In this document: piece by piece, positions 54,583 through 62,162 of the stretch
How positions within the stretch are numbered: the first letter of the stretch is position 1
How the letters are laid out: every line of letters starts with the position of its first letter
DNA from: Amyloporia xantha
Taxonomy: Eukaryota > Basidiomycota > Agaricomycetes > Polyporales > Adustoporiaceae
Assembly: GCA_036971615.1 (NCBI GenBank)
Contig: JAYKKR010000003.1
Coordinates: forward strand, 806,001-870,000
DNA: 64,000 nt
Direction: 5' to 3'
The notes under the pieces: model-generated
Told to the model about the DNA's origin: nothing
The model's database searches: none
What the model saw: only the letters and a program-made list of their open reading frames with translations
Made by a program: the position numbers and the translations under genes

Positions 54583-56208
54583 TTGCTACCAACTCCTTCA
54601 TTTCTTCGACCCCGAGACAAACGAGACATCACCTCTATCGGTACTGGAACTTATCGCAGCTGTAACATACAACCTTGTCCTAACAGGAGGTTTTCCCACC
54701 CTGTAAAAACAACCAGCTCGCTCGAAGTCCCCAACCAGTCCAACTACGTCATTGTCCGCAACCATTGTGCTACTCCAGACAACGCACAATACGGAGTAGT
54801 CCCCAACGACTTTGACCTTTTCGACGATATCACTGCGTCGAGAAAGTGTTACACATCGCCTCATCGGTATCATACCAACTACGTTCAGGACCAGTACTTT
54901 GATCAAAAGCACAACTGCTGGCGAACTTGCCCTCGACAACCTTGCGCATATCGATACAACCCGGATCCCCTTCCGGCCGACGACGATAACACCCTCACTA
55001 GGCCAGAGCAGCTCAGCGACATTGTCTCCAATTTTTCTTCAGAAGATCGACAACGCATTGTCCTCCACTCTTCTGTTGCCATTCCCACTTCAGAACGACC
55101 CACCTCTACCAGAGACGAAACAAAGCCCGCCTCGTCTTCTACTTCTCAAAGAGAAAGAACGAATCCTCCAGCAGAACCTAGCCCTAGCAGATTTGGTTTA
55201 GACGAAGAACATCAGGAAAGAGAACCTGACGAACCTCCACCCGATCCGGAAGATCCTGAAGACCCAGTTACTCTTACCGAACCAGACCCAGACGACGACA
55301 TGTCAAAACTCTTCAAAGAACCAGAAGTCTTCGATGGAGATCGAGCTAAAACCACCGCCTTCCTTAGCGATCTAGCAATCCATCTCAGGGTCAACGCTGA
55401 CAAAATCACCACTGACGAAGCCAGGGTCCTTTGTGCACTCTCCTACATCAAAGGATCCAATGTGCAGTTTTATGTCAACAACTTTCTCAAAGATGAGGAT
55501 GGTAATGCACCATCTTTGCCCTCCTGGGACGAGTTCCAGCAGCATTTCCTTCGTACCTTTGGAGTCCAAGACGCGTCGGCCTCATCCCTATCGTTGCTCA
55601 AAGCAGTCCGGATGACCGAGGGTCGTTCTGGAGAGATTTTTGCATCCGAATTTCGATCCCTAGCAAGAACCTGTGGTCTCAACGACCTGGGTCAAATCGA
55701 GATATTGAAGAAGGCCATTCCACCCCGCATTAATCGCCTCATTCACGACCATGTCCCCTTGCCTTCGACCCTAGAAGAATGGCTCGAAAAGATTATTGCC
55801 CTCGACCGCAACTATCAGGACTTCCAGGCAGATGCACGTCCTGAGCGGTCCAACAGAGGATCGAGAGGGAATAGATCCAACAAGTTTCGAGGCCAGAAGA
55901 ATCGTGCCATACAGGAAGGCGACGATACTCAGAACATTAGCAAGATTGCACCGCTCACCCCCGCTGAACGCAAGCGCTGCCAGGACAATAACCTTTGCTT
56001 CCGTTGTCGCAAGCCTGGTCATACGGCCAACAACTGCAAAGGCACCACTCGCGTCCGCGCTACCACTTCCAATGACACTCCTTCCACTTCTAAAATCGAA
56101 GAAGTAAAAGAGTTACCAAAGCCCGAGCAAGCAATCAAACTCCTCGAACATATGTCAGAATCGGAGAAGAACGATTTCATTTCTACCCTTCGCTCCATGG
56201 ATTTTTAA
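54583..56208 (+). CDS. Gypsy-2 Gag
   Basis: An open frame of 541 codons. The first in-frame ATG is only at about 55300 (MSKLFKEPEVFDGDRAKT), which is where the recognisable Gag capsid region begins; the preceding 240 codons are open and rich in Pro, Asp and Ser but lack an ATG. Capsid motifs are followed by an Arg/Gly/Asn-rich stretch (about 55840-55900) and a zinc knuckle CFRCRKPGHTANNC (about 55998-56040). The frame ends ...RSMDF-TAA at 56206, where a run of T bases overlaps the protease frame. Confidence 0.85.
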   Translation: MLPTPSFLRPRDKRDITSIGTGTYRSCNIQPCPNRRFSHPVKTTSSLEVPNQSNYVIVRNHCATPDNAQYGVVPNDFDLFDDITASRKCYTSPHRYHTNYVQDQYFDQKHNCWRTCPRQPCAYRYNPDPLPADDDNTLTRPEQLSDIVSNFSSEDRQRIVLHSSVAIPTSERPTSTRDETKPASSSTSQRERTNPPAEPSPSRFGLDEEHQEREPDEPPPDPEDPEDPVTLTEPDPDDDMSKLFKEPEVFDGDRAKTTAFLSDLAIHLRVNADKITTDEARVLCALSYIKGSNVQFYVNNFLKDEDGNAPSLPSWDEFQQHFLRTFGVQDASASSLSLLKAVRMTEGRSGEIFASEFRSLARTCGLNDLGQIEILKKAIPPRINRLIHDHVPLPSTLEEWLEKIIALDRNYQDFQADARPERSNRGSRGNRSNKFRGQKNRAIQEGDDTQNISKIAPLTPAERKRCQDNNLCFRCRKPGHTANNCKGTTRVRATTSNDTPSTSKIEEVKELPKPEQAIKLLEHMSESEKNDFISTLRSMDF

Positions 56209-56591
56209 TACCCTCGGTAGCCGTGACGTCTATACGAGGGACTGCTGAGCCTCATGTAATTGTAGCTGGAGACAATCGATCCTCTTTGCGCTATGCCGTC
56301 TCGCTGCACCAGGCTGAATTAACCGTCACAACCAATGCGCTCCTTGACTCAGGAGCCATGGAAACATACATAGACCTCGACTTTGTGAAAGCACACCACA
56401 TCACATCCCTCGAACTCGCAAAACCAATCAGAGTCCTCAATGTTGATGGATCTGAAAACACTGCAGGACGCATCACCCACTTTGCCACATTAGAGATGCG
56501 ATTTGGGACATTTACGGATCGCATCCATCCTTATGTCACTCGACTTGGCAAGGAGCATCTTATCCTCGGCCTTTCCTGGCTACATCGCTGA
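56209..56591 (+). CDS. Gypsy-2 protease
   Basis: A frame one base back from Gag, without an ATG start (its first candidate codon in the clear region is GTG at 56223). The active site is ALLDSGAMETYID (about 56344) and the flap-distal motif LILGLSWLHR stands at the end. It then stops with TGA at 56589, while the expected continuation LNPTIDWQ is one base back. Confidence 0.82.
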
Positions 56592-59500
56592 ATCCCACCA
56601 TTGACTGGCAGAAGGGTACCCTATCTTTTCCCCGCCAGAAACTTAGCCAACAAATTGCCGCATTATTGACATCACCACGCATCTCCTCCGAACCACCCTC
56701 CCTCGTACTCGAACTACTGCAGAAGTTCGGGCCTGATCCCACAGACATCGAATCAGATCACATAGCGGAACCCTTGCAGACAACTCGAGAAGATGACGAC
56801 TGCTTAGTGCGCTTTCTTGGCCTCAAGACCTCTGACCACTATGTCCATCGTCTTTCCCCTTCACAGAAGCTTGCCCACAAACACCTAGAGATTAACATCG
56901 ATCCGATGGCTCACATCCCCGACGTCTACCGCGCTTTTGCCCAGGTATTTGACAAGAAGTCCTCCGAACGTCTTCCTAGTCATAAGGAGTATGACCACGC
57001 CATTGATCTTAAAGAAGGCTTCGTACCCCGACGGGGGAAGATCTACCCCTTATCACCGAAACAGCAAGTTGAACTTGACAAGTTCCTTGCTGATAACCTC
57101 GCATCAGGGTATATCCGGCCTTCCAAATCCCCACAAGCCTCCCCTTTCTTCTTCGTTGACAAAAAATCCGGCGATCTTCGTCCCTGCCAGGATTATCGTT
57201 ATATCAACGAATGGACTGTGAAGAATCGATACCCTTTGCCCCTTGTCTCTGACCTGATTGACAAAATCCGCGATGCTGCTTTCTTTTCCAAAGCGGATGT
57301 CCGCAAAGGCTTCAATAACATGCGCATCAGGAAGGGAGACGAATGGAAAGCTGCTTTCATTACCAACCGCGGCCTTTTCGAACCCACTGTGATGTTCTTC
57401 GGGCTTTGCAACTCCCCAGCCTCCTTCCAAGCCATGATGAACACTACCTTTGACGACATGATCAAAGAAGGCTGGCTTCTCATTTACATGGATGACTTCT
57501 TGTGGTTTTCCTCGGACTTAGCTACTCATCATGAGCGCACCCGTCGCATCCTGCAACGACTCATTGACAGTGATCTTTTTCTGAAACCTGACAAGTGTAT
57601 TTTCAATGTCCAACAAATCGAATTCCTCGGCCTCATCCTCGGTAATGGTTTTGTGAAGATGGACCCGGTCAAACTTGCTGGTATCGCTGATTGGCCCACC
57701 CCAGCAACAGTGAAACAAGTCCAATCCTTTTTAGGGTTTGCTAATTTCTATCGACGCTTCATCCGAGACTACTCCACCATTGCGCGACCATTGTTCGACC
57801 TCACACAGAAAACGCAGCCCTTTGTGTGGACTGAATCTCAGCACCGAGCCTTCTTGGACTTGAAAGACCTCTTCACGAATGCCCCCCTGCTGCGTTTACC
57901 TGACCACACACTGCCTTACCGTGTCGAAACTGATGCTTCCAAGTTTGCAACTGGTGGTGTTCTGTCACAGCAACACTCGGACGGTCTCTGGCATCCTTGT
58001 TCTTATCTTTCTCAATCACTCAACCCTGCCGAGCGCAACTACGAGATCTATGACCGTGAACTCCTCGCTATTGTCCGTGCCCTGCGCGCCTGGAAACATT
58101 ATCTCGAGGGTGCAGAACGACCCTTTGAGATCCTCACCGACCACCAGAACTTGACCTACTTCCGCGAGCCTCAAAGGCTCACTCCACGCCAAGCACGATG
58201 GAGTCTTTTCCTGTCCATGTTTGAATTTACCCTACGTCACGTCCCCGGCTCCAGGATGGGCAAGTCCGATGCATTGTCTAGGCGTGTAGACCACGACCCT
58301 ACTGGGGGGGAACCCTCTGACGAACGTCTTATTTTGTTACCTGACGATTTGTTCATTCGTGCTACCACTTTCGAATTCACCTACGACCCAGAGCTTCGAT
58401 CAAAGATTCTGTCCTGCAATAGCAGAGATCCCGAAGCCGAATCCGCTCTAAAGACCTTACTCTCTGGACACAATCCAAAGCCTATTCGTGACCTAGCTGA
58501 CTGGGAAATCAAAGACGACCTTTTGACCTACAAGGGTCGTGTCTATATTCCCAAAGACCCCGCACTACGTCGCGAAATCGTGAGTGCCTTCCATGACTCA
58601 GCTACTGCAGGTCATCCGGGCCGATGGAAAACACTGGAATTGCTCCAACGACATTACTGGTGGCCTGGCATCAGTGTATTCGTCAGAAACTACGTCACTG
58701 GATGCGCAGTCTGCCAGATGTCGAAGCCAGTGACTAACCCTCCGAAGATCCCGGCCCAACCCATTGATCAGAAGTACTCCGAACCATTTCAAGTCGTATC
58801 CATGGACTTCATCACGGATCTTCCCGAATCAAAAGGATTTGACTCGTGCCTTGTCATTTCTGATCATGATGGAACCAAAGCTGCGGTATTCATTCCCTGC
58901 AAGAAGACCTGCACAGCCGAAGAAACCGCTAGCTTGTATCGAGATCAAGTATTCCGACACTATGGACTTCCCCAGAAACTAATCTCGGATAGAGGCACAC
59001 AGTTTGCATCAAAGATGTTTTCCGAACTTCTCAAGGCGCTCAAGGTTCAACAAGCGCTTTCTACTGCTTATCATCCTCAGACTGATGGAGGAACTGAACG
59101 TCTTAACCAAGAATTAGAACTCTATCTTCGAATCTTTTGCAATCATCGAGGAGAAGATTGGGCTGAACTCCTCCCTATCGCTGAATTTGCACACAATCAC
59201 CGGTATCATAGCGCCATCCATTGTTCTCCATTCGAAGCTCTGATGGGCTATTCTCCCTGTTCCCACGTACCCGCGGTCACTCCGAGCCTCGCACCTTCCA
59301 ATCAGAATAGGCTCGAGAAACTGGAGAAACTTCGCACAGAAATCTCGGCCAGTCACAAGCTAGCTTCTCAGGTAATGGCCGACAGAACCTTCCAACGGAA
59401 CTTCCTTCCTTTCGAGAAGGGCGACAAAGTCTGGCTCGATGGCAAGAATATCCATACCACACATCCATCAGCAAAATTAGCCCCTCGTCGCTATGGCCCT

Positions 59501-59680
59501 TTCGAAGTTGCCGAGGTTCTTTCCCCATTAGTCTACCGGCTTGTCTTGCCTCCGACCTGGAGGATCCATCCGGTCTTCCATGCACAGCTTCTTGCGCGCT
59601 ATCATGAAACTCCAGAACACGGTCCTAACTTCGTCCGACCTCCACCGGATATTGTTGATGATCACGAAGAATTCAAGTAG
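56588..59680 (+). CDS. Gypsy-2 reverse transcriptase - RNase H - integrase
   Basis: An open frame of about 1030 codons without an ATG near its start. RT has SPFFFVDKKSGDLRPCQDYR, MFFGLCNSPASFQ and YMDDFLWF. RNase H runs from YRVETDASKFATGGVL to LTYFREPQRL. The integrase zinc site reads HDSATAGHPG ... CAVCQ (about 58590-58720), with core motifs DFITDLPES, ISDRGTQFAS and HPQTDGGTERLNQELE (D-D-E). The GPF/Y module KLAPRRYGPFEV and LPPTWRIHPVFH follow. It stops with TAG at 59678, one base out of frame with the chromodomain. Confidence 0.92.
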   Translation: MNPTIDWQKGTLSFPRQKLSQQIAALLTSPRISSEPPSLVLELLQKFGPDPTDIESDHIAEPLQTTREDDDCLVRFLGLKTSDHYVHRLSPSQKLAHKHLEINIDPMAHIPDVYRAFAQVFDKKSSERLPSHKEYDHAIDLKEGFVPRRGKIYPLSPKQQVELDKFLADNLASGYIRPSKSPQASPFFFVDKKSGDLRPCQDYRYINEWTVKNRYPLPLVSDLIDKIRDAAFFSKADVRKGFNNMRIRKGDEWKAAFITNRGLFEPTVMFFGLCNSPASFQAMMNTTFDDMIKEGWLLIYMDDFLWFSSDLATHHERTRRILQRLIDSDLFLKPDKCIFNVQQIEFLGLILGNGFVKMDPVKLAGIADWPTPATVKQVQSFLGFANFYRRFIRDYSTIARPLFDLTQKTQPFVWTESQHRAFLDLKDLFTNAPLLRLPDHTLPYRVETDASKFATGGVLSQQHSDGLWHPCSYLSQSLNPAERNYEIYDRELLAIVRALRAWKHYLEGAERPFEILTDHQNLTYFREPQRLTPRQARWSLFLSMFEFTLRHVPGSRMGKSDALSRRVDHDPTGGEPSDERLILLPDDLFIRATTFEFTYDPELRSKILSCNSRDPEAESALKTLLSGHNPKPIRDLADWEIKDDLLTYKGRVYIPKDPALRREIVSAFHDSATAGHPGRWKTLELLQRHYWWPGISVFVRNYVTGCAVCQMSKPVTNPPKIPAQPIDQKYSEPFQVVSMDFITDLPESKGFDSCLVISDHDGTKAAVFIPCKKTCTAEETASLYRDQVFRHYGLPQKLISDRGTQFASKMFSELLKALKVQQALSTAYHPQTDGGTERLNQELELYLRIFCNHRGEDWAELLPIAEFAHNHRYHSAIHCSPFEALMGYSPCSHVPAVTPSLAPSNQNRLEKLEKLRTEISASHKLASQVMADRTFQRNFLPFEKGDKVWLDGKNIHTTHPSAKLAPRRYGPFEVAEVLSPLVYRLVLPPTWRIHPVFHAQLLARYHETPEHGPNFVRPPPDIVDDHEEFK

Positions 59681-59856
59681 AAACCATCCTCGAATCCAAG
59701 AAAATCCGTGGGAAGGTCCACTATCTCGTACGATGGAAAGGATATTCTCCATCGGACGATACTTGGGAGCCAATGCGCAATTTGCAGAATGCACGAATGG
59801 AGTTAAAGCAATTCCACGTGGATCATCCCAGAGCGTTAAAAGCGCCCGGACTTTGA
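59677..59856 (+). CDS. Gypsy-2 chromodomain (end of Pol)
   Basis: Read one base back from the Pol stop: VETILESKKIRGKVHYLVRW, then KGYSPSDDTWEP and a C-terminal helix to TGA at 59854. The Y-LVRWKGY-DDTWEP signature is that of integrase-linked chromodomains of chromoviruses, which target insertion by binding histone marks. In intact relatives it is fused to integrase, so one base is missing here or is recoded. Confidence 0.88.
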   Translation, partial: VETILESKKIRGKVHYLVRWKGYSPSDDTWEPMRNLQNARMELKQFHVDHPRALKAPGL

Positions 59857-59865
59857 TCTTCTGCC

Positions 59866-60042
59866 ATGTCTCTCATCATCATCGCCCTTGTCGCACTCTC
59901 CTCTGGCCTGTTTGGGTTCATCCTCGGCGCACTTATCACTGCCATATTCCTCTCTTCATTCTCCATCACTCGTCGCACTTCCCTTGCCGCCCATCAGTCC
60001 AATTGGGGAACTCCGAGTAACACTGCCACTCCCTGGGACTAA
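59866..60042 (+). CDS. Gypsy-2 accessory ORF a: 58-residue membrane protein
   Basis: ATG at 59866, nine bases after the chromodomain stop, and TAA at 60042. Residues 3-30 (LIIIALVALSSGLFGFILGA and onward) form one strong hydrophobic helix, followed by a short basic then polar tail ending TATPWD. No homologue is known to me. The close spacing to Pol and to the next two frames suggests a conserved downstream module. Confidence 0.55.
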   Translation: MSLIIIALVALSSGLFGFILGALITAIFLSSFSITRRTSLAAHQSNWGTPSNTATPWD

Positions 60043-60116
60043 CTTGTCATTTTTGGTATTTCCTATGCGATTCGTTCATTTATTTCACCCCGATTCTCAC
60101 TATATTAACAAGCACC

Positions 60117-60410
60117 ATGGCCTACTCTCTCGACCCAACCGCCCTCCTCCTCATCTTCGGCATCCTCTCCTTCGGCCTCGTTCTCCTCGTCCTCATTGCC
60201 GCCTGCACCCTCGTCGCCGCCGCAGGCTGGTTTGTCGTCTACTCCTACCAAACCCAACAACAACTCATCGACAATCAGCTCCGCGCTGCACACCAGCATT
60301 CCCTTGACATACTCGCAGAACGCCGTCTGCCTCCTTTGGTGCTGCAGGATAGAGAGGGGGTTGTTAGAGTCGAGCAGCTTAGCCCACCGAGACCTTCGGC
60401 AACATATTAG
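60117..60410 (+). CDS. Gypsy-2 accessory ORF b: 97-residue membrane protein
   Basis: The start ATG at 60117 is in good context (CACCATGG). A hydrophobic segment (LLLIFGILSFGLVLLVLIAA, extending to about residue 42) is followed by a polar region YQTQQQLIDNQLRAAHQ and a tail. It looks like a type I or II single-pass protein with a small soluble end. It is not similar by eye to retroviral envelope proteins. Function unknown. Confidence 0.6.
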   Translation: MAYSLDPTALLLIFGILSFGLVLLVLIAACTLVAAAGWFVVYSYQTQQQLIDNQLRAAHQHSLDILAERRLPPLVLQDREGVVRVEQLSPPRPSATY

Positions 60411-60572
60411 TCTGTACATTGTACTCTTCGTCATTTCTACCAACTTCGCCTTTCCACCTTTGTACGCCCGTTTTGGGTATCAATACCCCATCGCTCATCT
60501 GTTACACTACACCATTCCTAGAGACTACTCGCCATCTTCCTCACTCGTCTTATCCATTTCCCTTTGCTCGCC

Positions 60573-61523
60573 ATGGATGCTCCATCCCAATCTGTCGTCC
60601 AGCGGATCCCTCCTCGTGCCGCCACCCCTGAGATTCGCATCACTATTCCTACTCCAGGTCTGGACGACGCGGGACGTCTTGGGTACTTGGCGAATTTGGA
60701 ACCTGAGTATCGTCCGCCTAACCCCGGCCCTCCGTCCATCGATCCATCCCCTGCTCTCTCCAACAACTCTCTCCCTGGTCTGGACTACCTCGTACCACGA
60801 CGACCTTTTGATCGCACTCCTCTTCCAGGAGTAGAGTCTAATGGACGCATGCACTACACTGTCGTCTATGACAGGGTGGACCTCGACCAAGTCGAACTGG
60901 ATGTCCCCAGTGAGCTCGTTGCTCTGCCCATCATAAGTCATCCTTCCTTCCATCGAGTCACAGAATTCAACAACGGATTTCGCGACTTCATTGACGCACC
61001 TTCCGGACCTCAAGCAGAAGCCCTGTGGGCAACAGTGGAGGCTGATGGTGACCGCAACCTTCAGGCCGACATCATCCGCTATCGCTGGCTTTCCCTGCAT
61101 CTCCTAGCATTCGACCGCATGCAAAAGGAACTCGATGCCCAGATTGAAGGTCTCCTCATGGCTCGCACTCGCACCATTCGCCGCCTCCACTTTGCCAATG
61201 TCATTGAACGAATGATCCATTTCCGCCTCCGAGTCGCCGACCCCAATAATCCTCGCAGCAACCGTTCATGCTTCATGTGCCAGCGCCGTGGCCATTGGTC
61301 AAACGAATGTGCTCGCAACTCGTGTCGACACTGCCACATTGTTCACGTCGACACTGCTTGCCCTTACAACGAAACAGAACTGGTGCCGCTGCCTATGGGC
61401 TCTCCGTCTTTTGTTCGCAGCGAAAATCCCAGTCTCAGCGACGCTATCAGCCAGGCCATAGATGAAGTTGCCTATGATGCTGACGATGAAGAAGGATCTG
61501 CACGTCGTGACGACGCCGCTTAA
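60573..61523 (+). CDS. Gypsy-2 accessory ORF c: zinc-knuckle protein, 316 residues
   Basis: The start is ATG at 60573 (MDAPSQSVVQRIPPRAATP). The N-terminal 80 residues are proline-rich. A mostly helical region follows (HRVTEFNNGFRDFIDAP to RRLHFANVIERMIHFRLRV). A zinc knuckle CFMCQRRGHWSNEC (about 61269-61310) has a further HCHIVHVDTAC after it, and the C-terminal tail is acidic. It ends 11 bases before the right LTR boundary. The knuckle resembles nucleic-acid-binding Gag knuckles, but the rest does not. A third-frame protein after Pol is unusual for chromoviruses. Function unknown; RNA binding is an inference. Confidence 0.75.
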   Translation: MDAPSQSVVQRIPPRAATPEIRITIPTPGLDDAGRLGYLANLEPEYRPPNPGPPSIDPSPALSNNSLPGLDYLVPRRPFDRTPLPGVESNGRMHYTVVYDRVDLDQVELDVPSELVALPIISHPSFHRVTEFNNGFRDFIDAPSGPQAEALWATVEADGDRNLQADIIRYRWLSLHLLAFDRMQKELDAQIEGLLMARTRTIRRLHFANVIERMIHFRLRVADPNNPRSNRSCFMCQRRGHWSNECARNSCRHCHIVHVDTACPYNETELVPLPMGSPSFVRSENPSLSDAISQAIDEVAYDADDEEGSARRDDAA

Positions 61524-61534
61524 ACAGGGGGTAG

Positions 61535-61885
61535 TGTTACGATTTCCTTGATTATTTCGTCTTACTGTTCATTTGCTTCGTTGTCATGCCTAACCATGAC
61601 TCACTGTACTATACTTAGCGCGCAACCGCTATGACTCCTCCTCCATTCCACACTGCCTCGTCGTCATGCGCAACCATGACTCATCTCTTACTCAGCTACC
61701 ACCTGACTCCTACTTCGCATTACTCATGCTCAACCATGACTAGCTATATAAACCCCTACTTACTCGCTCTATCCCTTAGTCTTTCGCTCTTGTATAACTA
61801 CTGTCTTACAGCACTACTTTGAATAACATCGCCCTCGCTCTACGTCGCACCGTAGGCTACCTTCGTCCCCACTGCGCTCCTAACA
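61535..61885 (+). repeat. Gypsy-2 right LTR
   Basis: Matches the left LTR except for one extra C (CATCGCCCTCG). It is preceded by the purine run and followed by the GCCAC duplication at 61886-61890. Confidence 0.93.
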
Positions 61886-61887
61886 GC

Positions 61888-62162
61888 CACTGGATGTGGT
61901 TTAGAATATTTTCCAGTGAGATATGGTGAAAATATTGTAAAGTAAGTCAAAATACTTTTAGCATAATTGACTCTTGAGTATTTGGAAAATATGGAAAATA
62001 TATTGTATAGGCTAGAAGATATTGTAAATGTGCTCGAAAGATTAGGATATCAATTGAAAAATATTAGGATTTTGTTTGCTGTAAAGGGCAAAACTTATTC
62101 TGACCATGTTTAGAATATCTTTAGAACATACTTGTCAGAAATATTCTAAACCGCATCCAGTG
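61888..62162. mobile_element. MITE, 275 bp, CACTG-type ends
   Basis: The terminal inverted repeats are CACTGGATGTGGTTTAGAAT and its complement (about 24 bp with one mismatch). The interior is AT-rich. The 3-bp duplication TGC is at 54160-54162 and 62163-62165, once the Gypsy element that landed three bases inside the left end is removed. CACT-start ends with 3-bp duplications fit the CACTA/EnSpm superfamily. Confidence 0.8.

Larger units (their letters stand above)
54166..61885 (+). mobile_element. Complete chromodomain Gypsy retrotransposon, 7.7 kb (Gypsy-2)
   Basis: LTRs at 54166-54515 and 61535-61885 begin TGTTAC and end TAACA. The 5-bp target duplication GCCAC lies on both sides. A polypurine run ACAGGGGG ends just before the right LTR. 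Order: gag, protease, RT-RNase H-integrase, chromodomain, then three extra frames. The LTRs differ by one visible base insertion, so the element is young. It sits inside the terminal repeat of a MITE. Confidence 0.94.

Noticed and set aside
59866..60410. The two small membrane frames considered as a retroviral-type envelope
   Set aside because: They are far too short, with no signal-cleavage-fusion layout or cysteine pattern of envelope proteins.
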